From: Cellulophaga sp. RHA19
GTDB taxonomy: Bacteria > Bacteroidota > Bacteroidia > Flavobacteriales > Flavobacteriaceae
Length of the DNA stretch: 64,000 nucleotides
Direction: 5' to 3'
Assembly (NCBI RefSeq): GCF_002813425.1
Contig: NZ_PHUL01000001.1
Coordinates: 1,933,001 to 1,997,000, forward strand
The notes under the pieces were generated by a model, which was given only the letters and a program-made list of their open reading frames with translations, made no database searches and was not told the origin of the DNA. Every line of letters begins with the position of its first letter. Position 1 is the stretch's first letter. Of this stretch, positions 36,499 to 45,865 are shown piece after piece. The position numbers and the translations under genes are program-made.

Positions 36499-38142
36499 TT
36501 AGTGTTTAGCACTTGGGTACATATCATTTGTATACCTATAAACTTCTGTTTTTTTAGAACCTCTAGCTTGGGTTATTTCTATTTTCCATTGGGCTTTAAG
36601 GTTTTTTAAAACTGAACTGTATTCAGGGTTGTCAATTAAGTTATGTAATTCTGCTCTATCTGTTTTTAAGTTGTACAATTCTTCATACACAGGTTGTTCT
36701 CCTTGTAAAGGGGCCTCTATGTAATTTCTATATACAGCAATACCTGGATCATGCATTTTATACAACATTTCGTTTACAGGAATATTAAACTCTTTAGCAT
36801 ATGCTATTTCTTTAGTTGCAGAAAAATTATTGTTTTTATAATACCTAATGTATTTCCATTCTTTAGTTTGTACAGCTTCACACCTAGGGTTTCCAAAATG
36901 AGTAGACCATAAATTTTCTGTGAAAACATATTTTCTAACTTCTGCTTTAGAACCATTAATAAGACTAGTTATATTTTTTCCTTGATAAGTGTTTGGAATA
37001 GAAATACCAGCCATTGCAAGCATACTAGGAGCAATGTCTATAGATTGCACCAAAGCATCACTCTTAACCCCTTTTAGCTTTTTTTTTGCTTTTGGGTTGT
37101 ATACTATTATAGGTACGTGTGTGGTTTGCTCATAACACAATGCTTTTCCTCCAAGCCCTTGTTGCCCACTAAAAAGACCATGATCAGATGTAAAAATGAT
37201 AATAGTATTCTTGTCTAACTTAAGACTTTTTAATTTTTGTATTAAATTACCAACTAGCCTGTCTATGCCAGTCATTGCCTCCAATTCTCTTATGTAACGT
37301 TCTTTAATTGTTGCGGGTGTATCTACATAATTGTAGCCAGTTTGTCTATCTTCTGTATGCAATAGACTAGCAGGTAATTTAGGTGTGGTAATGTCTTTTT
37401 TTGCAACATAATTATCGGGTAACGGAATGTTTAAATCTCTATATAAGGTTTTATATATATCGTCATCATTATCTTTTAATTTCATAGAGCGTGTACCTGC
37501 TCCGTGTGGTAAATTAAAATTTATAGAAAGCATAAAAGGTTTATCTGCAGGTCTGTTTTCTAAAAAATGTAATGCACCTTTTAATTTACGAGCATTTGGA
37601 TCTAAAAAATCGTCTACACCTTCATTAATAATTTCTGGTTGCGTAAAAGCTATAGCATCATTAAAAATAGCATGATTGTCCTTAGGGTAAAAACCTAAAT
37701 GCCCGTGACCAGCATACCAATAGTCAAAACTTTTTTCCATTAATCCACTTTGGTAACCACCTTTACCTATTGGAGCGTGGTTTTTGCCAACCCAACCTGT
37801 GTAATATCCGTTTTTACGCATAACAACAGGGTAAGAATTTTGCCAAGCAACATCTGAAACACTTGTGCCAGAGTTAAAATTTACACCATGTTTACGCTCA
37901 TACTGGCTTAATAAAATAGAAATTCTACTTGGTGTACAAATAGCACTTGTAACGTGTGCATTGGTAAATAATATACCATTATCTGCTAGCTTATCTATGT
38001 TTGGAGTTTTTACAATTGTATTTCCAGTACAACCAAGCAAATCATAAGACTGGTCATCTGTAAGTATAAATACAATATTTGGTTTTTCTTGGGCTTTGCT
38101 AATTACAGTAAATAGCATTAATAAAAATAGTACTTTTTTCAT
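36499..38142 (-). CDS. Family S1 formylglycine sulfatase, secreted
   Basis: The frame is open to 38211, but the ATG at 38142 opens a standard signal peptide (MKKVLFLLMLFTVISKAQ) and clears the stop of the upstream gene by one base, so it is chosen; this gives about 547 residues. The core is CTPSR (Cys about residue 67), followed by ISILLSQ where most have LLTG. Metal motifs are ILTDDQSYD and FTSDHGLFSGQQG. The lysine/His region reads WVGKNHAPIGKGG rather than GKWH. It is the last gene of the minus-strand operon that also carries the sulfatase at 38144 and the GH86. Substrate position unknown. Confidence 0.9.
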   Translation of the reverse strand: MKKVLFLLMLFTVISKAQEKPNIVFILTDDQSYDLLGCTGNTIVKTPNIDKLADNGILFTNAHVTSAICTPSRISILLSQYERKHGVNFNSGTSVSDVAWQNSYPVVMRKNGYYTGWVGKNHAPIGKGGYQSGLMEKSFDYWYAGHGHLGFYPKDNHAIFNDAIAFTQPEIINEGVDDFLDPNARKLKGALHFLENRPADKPFMLSINFNLPHGAGTRSMKLKDNDDDIYKTLYRDLNIPLPDNYVAKKDITTPKLPASLLHTEDRQTGYNYVDTPATIKERYIRELEAMTGIDRLVGNLIQKLKSLKLDKNTIIIFTSDHGLFSGQQGLGGKALCYEQTTHVPIIVYNPKAKKKLKGVKSDALVQSIDIAPSMLAMAGISIPNTYQGKNITSLINGSKAEVRKYVFTENLWSTHFGNPRCEAVQTKEWKYIRYYKNNNFSATKEIAYAKEFNIPVNEMLYKMHDPGIAVYRNYIEAPLQGEQPVYEELYNLKTDRAELHNLIDNPEYSSVLKNLKAQWKIEITQARGSKKTEVYRYTNDMYPSAKH

Positions 38143-38143
38143 C

Positions 38144-39967
38144 TTATAACTTTTTAATATAAACGTAGTAAGCCACGTTCTTTTCTCCTTTATCAGAAAT
38201 AAAATTAGCATACATCTTAGTTTTTCCTGCTTTTAAATTGATATTGAAGTTTGCTGACAAATCATTCTCTTTTACATCAATTTCAGAAACTATTTGTTTT
38301 TCAAACTGTATAGAAGCCTTACTATAATTTAAGTTTTTACCTTCTGGAATATCTTTTTGCAAACCAATAATTTCTTTAGTAGTAATTGGTGGAGTAGTGG
38401 TGTTAATAGCCAAGTTAGACTCTTTTGGGTACCTCCTTAATGAAACCTCATAATTACCATCTTCTAAAATATCTACACTCCAATAACCAGCACCAACTTT
38501 ACCTTGTCTAATTTGTATTTGGTTCCAAGGTTGCATAGTTTCTTTACCATGTATATCATGTGCAGTTAGTGTAATAGGGTTTTCTTTATTAGAACCTATT
38601 TTAAAGTAAATTTCTTTATCAAAGTCTTTAGATACTTGTGTCCACCAACTATTGTAAAAGGCTCTCATTTCTTTAACTTTTTTTTGGTTAATAGCTGCAA
38701 TATCTTTTTTCTGACCAATATCTGTGCTAATATCATAAAGTTCTTTACCATTAATTAAACGCCATTTATTTTGCATTACAGCAGAGCTTTTCCATTTTTT
38801 TGGATTTTGAACACGCTGTGAGTCTGTTATTAAAAGTCTATTGTTTAAAGTATCTTTTCCTTTTAGCACAGCAACCAAACTTTGTCCGTCTATATCTAAA
38901 TGATTTTTTGGCAAGTCTATGTTACACAATTCTGCTAATGTTGGTAAAATATCTATTTGCGCAGTAAGTGTATGTATATCTTTTGCAGTACTTATTTTAC
39001 CGTCTTTCCAATAAATAAAAAACGGAACTCTGTGTCCGCCATCATAATGGCTGCCTTTTGCACCACGCATACCTGCATTATACCCAGTAACTTTACCTTT
39101 TTTATTGTAGTAACCAGCAGATGTGCCATTATCTGTCATAAAAATTAAGATGGTATTATCAGCAATCTTTAATTCTTTAAGTTTATTTCTAAGCTTACCA
39201 AAATTGTCATCAATATTAGTAATCATTCCATAAAAACGCTTTTGTGTGTCGGCTAATATGGTATCGTTTAAACCTTTGTAAATGTCGTAATACGCTTTAG
39301 GTACATTGTAAGGACCGTGTGGCGCATTTGGTGCTATGTAGCAAAAAAAGGGTTTGTCTTTACTTTTTTCTATAAAATTAATGGCTTCTGTAAAAAACAC
39401 ATCTGTACAATAACCATTGTATTTTTCTGGGTTTCCGTTATGTAAGTATGTGTCGTTAAAATAAGTATTGTTCCAATAATCTGGAGTTTGTTGTACACCG
39501 CCGCCGCCGTGCATTACTGTTTCATTAAAACCTTTATCTTCTGGTCTATGTGGGTAGTTGTCACCCAAGTGCCATTTACCAAAACCACCTGTAATGTAGC
39601 CAGCTTCTTCAAACATATTACCCAAAGTTTTTTCTTGCTCCCTAAGTAAGGACCAACCGCCTACTGTGTGCCACACACCAGTACTGTTAGCATATCTGCC
39701 AGTCATTAAAGAAGCGCGAGTAGGTGCGCAAGTAGGACTAACATGAAAATTGGTTAGGTGATAACTCTCAGAATATAAACTGTCTATATTAGGTGTTTTT
39801 ATAATAGAATTTCCGTGAGCACCAATATCACCATAGCCTTGATCATCTGTAATTACTAAAATTACATTTGGTTTGGTATTGGTAGCAATTTCTTTTTGTT
39901 TGGGTTGGCAACCAATAGTCAGTGAAAATAAAATTCCAGTTAGTAAGAGTTTTGTATAACGCTGCAT
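38144..39967 (-). CDS. Family S1 sulfatase with an extra C-terminal beta domain, lipoprotein
   Basis: A 607-residue lipoprotein (LTIGCQPKQ). The core is CAPTR (Cys about residue 79) with ASLMTGRY, and GKWHLGDNYPH, ITDDQGYGDIG and FMTDNGTSAG are all standard. Beyond the normal end of the sulfatase fold (about residue 460) there are some 145 further residues with a beta-rich pattern (NPITLTAHDIHGKETM, YWSVDILEDGNYEVSLRRYP), which may be a binding or substrate-gating module. The GH86 gene ends four bases upstream, and another sulfatase follows one base downstream. The tight packing suggests the three act on the same products. Confidence 0.91.
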   Translation of the reverse strand: MQRYTKLLLTGILFSLTIGCQPKQKEIATNTKPNVILVITDDQGYGDIGAHGNSIIKTPNIDSLYSESYHLTNFHVSPTCAPTRASLMTGRYANSTGVWHTVGGWSLLREQEKTLGNMFEEAGYITGGFGKWHLGDNYPHRPEDKGFNETVMHGGGGVQQTPDYWNNTYFNDTYLHNGNPEKYNGYCTDVFFTEAINFIEKSKDKPFFCYIAPNAPHGPYNVPKAYYDIYKGLNDTILADTQKRFYGMITNIDDNFGKLRNKLKELKIADNTILIFMTDNGTSAGYYNKKGKVTGYNAGMRGAKGSHYDGGHRVPFFIYWKDGKISTAKDIHTLTAQIDILPTLAELCNIDLPKNHLDIDGQSLVAVLKGKDTLNNRLLITDSQRVQNPKKWKSSAVMQNKWRLINGKELYDISTDIGQKKDIAAINQKKVKEMRAFYNSWWTQVSKDFDKEIYFKIGSNKENPITLTAHDIHGKETMQPWNQIQIRQGKVGAGYWSVDILEDGNYEVSLRRYPKESNLAINTTTPPITTKEIIGLQKDIPEGKNLNYSKASIQFEKQIVSEIDVKENDLSANFNINLKAGKTKMYANFISDKGEKNVAYYVYIKKL

Positions 39968-39970
39968 AAA

Positions 39971-41788
39971 TTAGTTTTTAAATTTTTCTACATTAACAAT
40001 TACAGAGCTAACATAGCCACCAGAATCAGGAAAAGTTAGCTCTATTATGTTTTTCCCATTCTTTATGTTTTTTATATCTGTAGGTATTGGTATTACACCA
40101 AAAAACTGTTCTCTACCAGCTTGGTCATACCCAGCCCAATTGTTTGGCACGGTAATTTTAGTACCATTTACTTTAACAATAGGTTTTTTAGATAAATTAT
40201 GAGCTCTTCCAAGTCCCATTTTTATAGTTGCTATACCTTTGTTATTTGCCATAACATTATCTACAGTAAATACTAATGGCGTATTGGCTTTTATTTCCTG
40301 TAGGCATAATTTAGAATAGTAATTGTTTTCTCTAATAACATTAGAAAATGTATAGTCTGCTAAGTCATAATCTAAAATAATAGTTTCACCAGGTTTTAAA
40401 GTTAGTTCTTTTATAGCTTTTTCATTAGTAAAAAAAACGAGTTTTGGAATACCATTTTTGTTGTTATAAGACCTTTTTATAGTTAAGTTGCTTACTAATT
40501 TATTACTAGTGTTTAAATAATCTAAGTTAATAGTTTGTGCATTATTAGCTAAATTATTTAATGCTACATAGCCTTTATTTTTATTTGCAAACGCGTGTAC
40601 TTGTATGTCTGGATTGTTAGATGTTGCGTAAATACGTTTGCCTTGCACACCTTTCCAAAGCTGCCAAAATTTTCTTAGATGTGTGTATTTGTACGCCCCA
40701 TTTTTTCCTTTACGTAGTATTACCCAAGGATAAGGATGACCATCTGGGTTTCTACTATCTTTATAAAACCACGTTGCTTTACCTGTAATAAATGGTACTG
40801 CTTTAAGTAACCTGTCTGGTTTGTCTAATAAAGACATTAATATGTTGTTGTATGATGTTAAACAAATACCATTTAATGCAGCAGAATAAGGTTGCCCTTG
40901 TAAACCTTTTGCAGTGTAACCGTATTCAGATATTAGATGAGGTTTTACAACACCCCATTTCTGGTAACCGTAAGACTCAATAAGGTCTAATATTGCTTCA
41001 GAATTACTCCCAGACCTATAATTAAAGTCGCCTTCTACATTTCTGCCATCATAAATATGAGTAGCAAAAAACTGCATACTTTCCCCAGCAGTATCCATAA
41101 AAACCTTCATTTTAGTATTCCAAATAGCAAAGTTATTTTTGTCATATTCTGGCCAAGCAGCACTATAACCACCAACCATAATATTAGGAATTTCTGCGTG
41201 TACTTTATCTGCTACTATTTTATGAAATTTAGACATTTCTAAAATTACTTTAGGAGTCTTATCATAACTATCTACAAAATCTTTTGCGTGTACAAAAGGC
41301 TCGTTCATAACCTCATAATATTTAGGCATTACAGGATATGCTTTTTTAATGTATGCAACGTTAAAAGTAGCAGCTTTTTCAAAATTCATTCCTAGTTTAT
41401 AAGCATCTCTAGGGTGATTTGTAATAATTAAATCTGTTGTTTTTTGTGTAGCAAATAAAGGAGCTTGTTTAAACCTCTGTGCATTTGCAATAGCTAATTT
41501 TGTAGCATTATTTACAGATAAATCTCCTTTTTTATATTTAGAAAAAGGTCCTGGCCCAGCAAATGTTCTCCCAAATTTAATACCTAGGTCGTTAAATAAA
41601 TAATTGGGGTCTTCAGCCAAAGCACCGTCATTGTATGACGCGTGCATTGCAAAGTATTTTTCTCTGTTTAGTTCACTTTTATCTCCAATAAATTTTTGAG
41701 TAGTAAAATCTATTTGTACACTATTATTCTGAGAAAAACATAATGAACAAAGTGTAACGCCTATAAGCGTTAAAATGTTATTTTTCAT
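39971..41788 (-). CDS. GH86 endo-beta-galactanase (agarase/porphyranase)
   Basis: A secreted GH86 enzyme of about 605 residues. The frame extends to 41851, but the ATG at 41788 opens a clean signal peptide (GVTLCSLCFSQN) and avoids overlap with the gene before it. The TIM barrel shows the acid/base Glu in YYEVMNEPFVHAKD near residue 160 and the nucleophile Glu in HLISEYGYTAKG near 286; beta-sandwich domains fill residues 395-605. GH86 members cut beta-1,4 bonds of agarose or porphyran. Together with two GH16s and an L-galactose pathway, porphyranase is the likelier activity (inference). It lies 4 bp after a duplicated-domain protein gene in the GH2-led operon. Confidence 0.9.
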   Translation of the reverse strand: MKNNILTLIGVTLCSLCFSQNNSVQIDFTTQKFIGDKSELNREKYFAMHASYNDGALAEDPNYLFNDLGIKFGRTFAGPGPFSKYKKGDLSVNNATKLAIANAQRFKQAPLFATQKTTDLIITNHPRDAYKLGMNFEKAATFNVAYIKKAYPVMPKYYEVMNEPFVHAKDFVDSYDKTPKVILEMSKFHKIVADKVHAEIPNIMVGGYSAAWPEYDKNNFAIWNTKMKVFMDTAGESMQFFATHIYDGRNVEGDFNYRSGSNSEAILDLIESYGYQKWGVVKPHLISEYGYTAKGLQGQPYSAALNGICLTSYNNILMSLLDKPDRLLKAVPFITGKATWFYKDSRNPDGHPYPWVILRKGKNGAYKYTHLRKFWQLWKGVQGKRIYATSNNPDIQVHAFANKNKGYVALNNLANNAQTINLDYLNTSNKLVSNLTIKRSYNNKNGIPKLVFFTNEKAIKELTLKPGETIILDYDLADYTFSNVIRENNYYSKLCLQEIKANTPLVFTVDNVMANNKGIATIKMGLGRAHNLSKKPIVKVNGTKITVPNNWAGYDQAGREQFFGVIPIPTDIKNIKNGKNIIELTFPDSGGYVSSVIVNVEKFKN

Positions 41789-41792
41789 ATGT

Positions 41793-42755
41793 TTAAAATT
41801 TTGCAAATTTGTAATATTCGTTTGTGCTAGTAATGGCAAAATAACCACCATTAGGAAGATTTTTTATATTAATAGATTTACTGTTTTTTGACTCTGAAAC
41901 GGTTTTCCCTTTTAATGTAATTATTTTTATATAATCATAATTAGTAGCTGATGGTAGAATTAAAATATCAGATGTGTTATTTACAGATACCTGTATGCTT
42001 TTATCGTTTATCTCTGCAATAGATAAACGGTTGGCAGCTTTGGTAATTTGTACTCCAGAAATTTCTTTAGTTACATATGATTTTGAATCAAAGTCTTCTT
42101 TGTCTCCAAAAGAGATTGAATACTTATAATTTTTACCCTCTAAAGCCTGTTCATAATTTATTTGTAACTGCTTTTCTCCTTGCCCTGGCATAACTTTTAT
42201 ACGGTCTGATGATGCTAACCATTTACCACCCTCCCAAATGGCAGCTTGTATAAATATTGGTTCTTTTGTAATGTAACTTACAGGCACATTGTATTTTGAA
42301 TTACTAGAAATATTAGTAGCCAAAAGTGGAGAAAACGTTACATTGTTAGAAAATGAAACAGCTTGTTTAACCATTTCTATGTTGCTAATAACCTGCCCTG
42401 TACGTGTAGTTTTCCAATTGCCATTTACATCTCTTAAACTTAAAACAAGTTTATAGCCTTTGCCTTTAGTTGGTTTTTTATTAGTGGTAATAGTTAACTT
42501 TTTTATACCCTGACCTTTTTTTACTTTTACCTTGCTACCAGCATAAAATTTAGATGGTCCACCGCTAAGTTCAACACTTAAATCGCTATCAGTTAAGGCA
42601 ACATAGCCAATAGTAAACTCATACGTAGTATTAGCTTGTAAAGTAGTATTTGGTTCTTTAATAAAAATTACTTTCTCATTTTGTCCTTGGGCTATTATGC
42701 TTGTAAAGCATAGTAGAAACAGCCAAAGAAACTCTTTTTGTAGCATTATTTTCAT
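41793..42755 (-). CDS. Secreted protein with two repeated beta modules and a T9SS-like C-terminal tail
   Basis: A 320-residue secreted protein (signal ends IIAQGQ) that I do not recognise as a named family. It has an internal duplication: residues 20-115 and 140-235 each run from a beta-rich start (TTYEFTIGYVA; SKYNVPVSYIT) through a shared V-K-V-x-x-G-Q-G-x-K-x-L-x-I core to GKGYKLVLSL and GKNYKYSISF. The last 75 residues (IKIITLKGKTVSES, INIKNLPNGGYFAI) resemble the type IX secretion sorting domain of Bacteroidota. That suggests export to the surface or medium. Placed between a GH2 and a GH86 in one operon, it could be a carbohydrate-binding helper. No catalytic motif seen. Confidence 0.7.
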   Translation of the reverse strand: MKIMLQKEFLWLFLLCFTSIIAQGQNEKVIFIKEPNTTLQANTTYEFTIGYVALTDSDLSVELSGGPSKFYAGSKVKVKKGQGIKKLTITTNKKPTKGKGYKLVLSLRDVNGNWKTTRTGQVISNIEMVKQAVSFSNNVTFSPLLATNISSNSKYNVPVSYITKEPIFIQAAIWEGGKWLASSDRIKVMPGQGEKQLQINYEQALEGKNYKYSISFGDKEDFDSKSYVTKEISGVQITKAANRLSIAEINDKSIQVSVNNTSDILILPSATNYDYIKIITLKGKTVSESKNSKSINIKNLPNGGYFAITSTNEYYKFAKF

Positions 42756-42792
42756 TTCTTTTAGTTTATTAAGTAGGTGTTAGTACAATACA

Positions 42793-45666
42793 TTATTTTA
42801 CTTGTTTTATTACAAAACCATTTAGCCACAAATCGCCTGTATTTTGCAAGTTTTTAAAATTGATGGTTATTGTGCTTTTTCCATCGGCAGAAAAGTTAGA
42901 TGTTATAGATAATGGCTTGCGTTCTCCTGTATTATCATTCTGGTAATAATCTACTATATGATCATCAGATTTTCTTGAAAAAGAACCAGTAGTATCTACA
43001 ACCTGTACTTCAATTTCATTTGTCATTTTAACGTTGCCTCTTCTAGTGTGGTGAAACGTTTCTATTTCATAATTTCCGGCTTTTAAGTTACTTATGTTAA
43101 GACTTAAATTTCCTTTTTCTGAGTATAAACCATCTGTTCCCACAAAGCTTAAATCACCTAACATTGCAGTATCTCCTAACCATTTAATTTTATCTGTAGC
43201 ACTAACTGCAATAGTTGCGTTAAAATCCTTTAGGTTATAAGTTAAGTTAGCATTGCTGTTACCTGTCCATTCTTCCCAATCAAATTGTACTAATTGTTTA
43301 TTGCCTCCAATGTCTACTTTGGTTACCGGAAAATCGTAAATAGGAGTAGCATTATTTACAATTTCATTTGTGTTATAGGTTGATGTTGTAATGCTTGTTT
43401 TGGCAGATTTTAAGCCCTTAGCTTTAGCTGTAATTGTAATTTTTCCTGGATTATTTTTACCTTTAATATAAATTGATGCCACGCCGTTAAAAGAGCGTGC
43501 AGGGTTGGCATCTATTTTACCATTGTCTATTAATTCTCCTGCTCCAGATACAAAAAACTCTACGCGTTGCTTTGTATTAGTAACCACCTCGCCATTTTTA
43601 TCTAAAATAGATGCGTGTACCAGTCGTATGTCAGATCCGCCAGCATAAAAAGGTTGGTCTGTGATATTTAAATCTAATTTTAAAGTATACGGACTTTCTT
43701 CCTTATGCCTAATAAATTCGGTTACTTTTTCTCCGTTTGTATAACCAATAGCTTTTAAGGTTCCGCTTTTCCAATTATATTTAAATGTAAACGAAGGGTG
43801 GTTTAGGTTTAGTTTGGTAAGACTATTATCTGGAGTTTGCCTTGCAATAAGTTTCCCATTATGATAAAGAGCTACCTCTTGGCAATTGCTAAAAACTCTA
43901 ACTTTTCCGTTTTTAGAAGCTGTTTCATCTGCAATATGTACTATTGGTTTTTTCACCAATTCAGATTGATACCAGTAGTAAACCGGTTTAGGTACTCTAA
44001 AAGCAGACAATACACCGTAAGTAGTCATAAAATCCCTTTTCCATTGATCATCATCTACATCTGGTTGTAAATGATTATAATCTGCCCCCAACCAAGTTAT
44101 GGCTGCAAAATTGTTTTTATTTCCTTTATACCTAGAAATATGAAACTGATTTACCTCGGAATCTGGCGTACTACCGTGCTCCATAACCATAGTAAAAGCA
44201 CTCTCAGGAAATTCTGTTCTACGGTAATCCATAGTTGCGTGTATATCTGTAACACCTTCATTTTTTACTCCGTTCCATGGGCTAGATGCAGATGCTGTTA
44301 ACCTAAACGGATCTTCTTCTTTAGCAACGGTTTGCATTCTTGGTACTGGACCTCTGTGGTTTATGCCAGCACCCCAAACAATAATAGACGGGTGGTTTCT
44401 GTGGTTACGTATCATAGTTCTTGTAGCGTCTTCTAAATTAGAAAACCAAGCCTCATCTCCCCATAAAATCCATGTACTAGGTTCTTCATAAACTAAAATA
44501 CCCAACTCGTCACAAGCTTGTAAAAAAGCATCATCTTGCGTGTAGTGAGATAGGCGAATAATATTCATACCTGCTTTTTTGTATTGTAGAGCTTCATTGT
44601 AATGAAAAGAATTAGGAACAGCATCACCTATATTTGGGTAATTTTGATGACGATTAGCACCAACTAAAAATAATGGCTCACCATTTAGAACAAATCCTTT
44701 GCCTTTTTCTAAACTAAATTTTCTGAAACCAAATTTGTTTTCTACAAAATCAACAGCATTATTTTTATCATATATAACAGAGTTAGCCCTGTACAAATAA
44801 GGAGAATCTGGAGACCATAAATGGTAATTATCTTCTATAGTTGCAGATTGTCTAAAGGTGTATACAGTATTAGGCGCTATTGTTTTAGCAGAAGTAATTT
44901 TTTTTACAACCACGCCATCTTTATTTATAATTTTAGTAACTATTTTGGTGTTTTTGGCAGTAGCATTTTCGTTTTTTACGGTAGTTTTTATAGTAACTGT
45001 TCCGTTATGCTTATTTACTGTTGGGGTTGTAATATGCACGCCAGCATTAAAATCTTCCCAGTTGTAGTTAACGTGTAACTTATTTGTTGTTACCAAGTAC
45101 ACATCTCTATATAACCCGCCAAATTTTACATAATCTGTTCTGTGTGGATCAGGAGCAATTACCTGACTAAAACTATTATCTGCCTTAATAGCAATAGTAT
45201 TTTCTTTTCCTAAGTTTACAAAGTCTGTAATATCAAAATAAAAAGGCACATAACCATTTACAGCATAGTTGCCTACCTTTTTACCATTTACCCAAAGTTC
45301 TGTAGCATTATGTATAGCTTCAAACTCTAAAAATATTTTTCCTGTAGCATTGGCATCAATATTAATTTTTCTGCGGTACCAACTTATGTCACGTAAATAC
45401 TTTTCTTGTATCCAGGTTTCTTTTATGCTATCCATCTCATAAGATACCAATTGTGGTGCATGAGGCACAGAGACATTTTCCCAATTACTATCGTCAAAAT
45501 TAATAGTAGTAGGAGCGTTTGGTAAATCTCCTAAATGAAATTTCCAGTTAAAATTTAAGTTTGTTTTGGTTCTGTCACCAACAGTAAATCCTTCTGGTAA
45601 ATTATTACTTTGTGCAAAAGAAATTGCAGTAATAAATAAACTTAAAAGCGCTAATTTTATTTTCAT
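42793..45666 (-). CDS. GH2-family protein lacking the usual acid/base glutamate
   Basis: A 957-residue secreted GH2 (signal ends ITAISFAQ). The order is GH2 sugar-binding sandwich (NFNWKFHLGDLPN, LEFEAIHNATELWVNG), Ig domain, TIM barrel (VGANRHQNYPN, AGMNIIRLSHYTQDD), and long C-terminal beta domains (DIRLVHASILDKNGE, YEIETFHHTRRGNV). Where GH2 enzymes have W-x-x-G-N-E, this one reads VWGAGINHRG near residue 433, with His in place of the proton-donor Glu. The nucleophile-like Glu is present in VMEHGST near 497. It may use another residue, act on an unusual leaving group, or be non-hydrolytic. Promoter P5 drives it together with the duplicated-domain protein, GH86 and two sulfatases. Confidence 0.85.
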   Translation of the reverse strand: MKIKLALLSLFITAISFAQSNNLPEGFTVGDRTKTNLNFNWKFHLGDLPNAPTTINFDDSNWENVSVPHAPQLVSYEMDSIKETWIQEKYLRDISWYRRKINIDANATGKIFLEFEAIHNATELWVNGKKVGNYAVNGYVPFYFDITDFVNLGKENTIAIKADNSFSQVIAPDPHRTDYVKFGGLYRDVYLVTTNKLHVNYNWEDFNAGVHITTPTVNKHNGTVTIKTTVKNENATAKNTKIVTKIINKDGVVVKKITSAKTIAPNTVYTFRQSATIEDNYHLWSPDSPYLYRANSVIYDKNNAVDFVENKFGFRKFSLEKGKGFVLNGEPLFLVGANRHQNYPNIGDAVPNSFHYNEALQYKKAGMNIIRLSHYTQDDAFLQACDELGILVYEEPSTWILWGDEAWFSNLEDATRTMIRNHRNHPSIIVWGAGINHRGPVPRMQTVAKEEDPFRLTASASSPWNGVKNEGVTDIHATMDYRRTEFPESAFTMVMEHGSTPDSEVNQFHISRYKGNKNNFAAITWLGADYNHLQPDVDDDQWKRDFMTTYGVLSAFRVPKPVYYWYQSELVKKPIVHIADETASKNGKVRVFSNCQEVALYHNGKLIARQTPDNSLTKLNLNHPSFTFKYNWKSGTLKAIGYTNGEKVTEFIRHKEESPYTLKLDLNITDQPFYAGGSDIRLVHASILDKNGEVVTNTKQRVEFFVSGAGELIDNGKIDANPARSFNGVASIYIKGKNNPGKITITAKAKGLKSAKTSITTSTYNTNEIVNNATPIYDFPVTKVDIGGNKQLVQFDWEEWTGNSNANLTYNLKDFNATIAVSATDKIKWLGDTAMLGDLSFVGTDGLYSEKGNLSLNISNLKAGNYEIETFHHTRRGNVKMTNEIEVQVVDTTGSFSRKSDDHIVDYYQNDNTGERKPLSITSNFSADGKSTITINFKNLQNTGDLWLNGFVIKQVK

Positions 45667-45692
45667 TATAATGAGTTTGATTTATAAGAAAT

Positions 45693-45753
45693 TAAAATTA
45701 TTTATTCTTAGTCTATTTGGTAATTATATATGTATTGAAAAATAGAACATATG
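45693..45753 (-). promoter_or_regulatory. Twin CATATG-box promoter P5 (GH2-GH86-sulfatase operon)
   Basis: On the minus strand, CATATG starts at 45753 and CATATA at 45732 (21-bp pitch, spacer TTCTATTTTTCAATA). TAATTTTA (7 of 8) starts at 45700. The leader to the ATG at 45666 is about 20 nt. Confidence 0.72.
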
Positions 45754-45812
45754 GTTTATTACATATTTTTAAGGTATTACTAGTACAAAAAGGTAAAGTG
45801 TTTGTATAAAAA

Positions 45813-45841
45813 AAGACCTTGAATTATGTTTTCAAGGTCTT
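45813..45841 (-). terminator. Terminator after the sulfatase-GH2-sulfatase-sulfatase operon
   Basis: An 11-bp inverted repeat (AAGACCTTGAA / TTCAAGGTCTT) with a 7-nt loop is followed, on the minus strand, by a long T run. It lies 25 bp past the sulfatase stop at 45866 and just upstream of P5. Confidence 0.85.
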
Positions 45842-45865
45842 ATAAATTTTGGTTAAAGTAATAAG

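Noticed and set aside
41786..41791. CATATG at the GH86 start as another regulatory box
   Set aside because: It is formed by the start codon itself within a 4-bp intergenic gap. No second box or -7 element stands at the required distances.
4568..45666. Carrageenan as the substrate
   Set aside because: GH16 and sulfatases alone would allow it, but GH86, two GH117, GH29 and L-galactose catabolism point to L-galactose-containing galactan; carrageenans contain only D-galactose. No GH82, GH127 or GH129-like gene was recognised.
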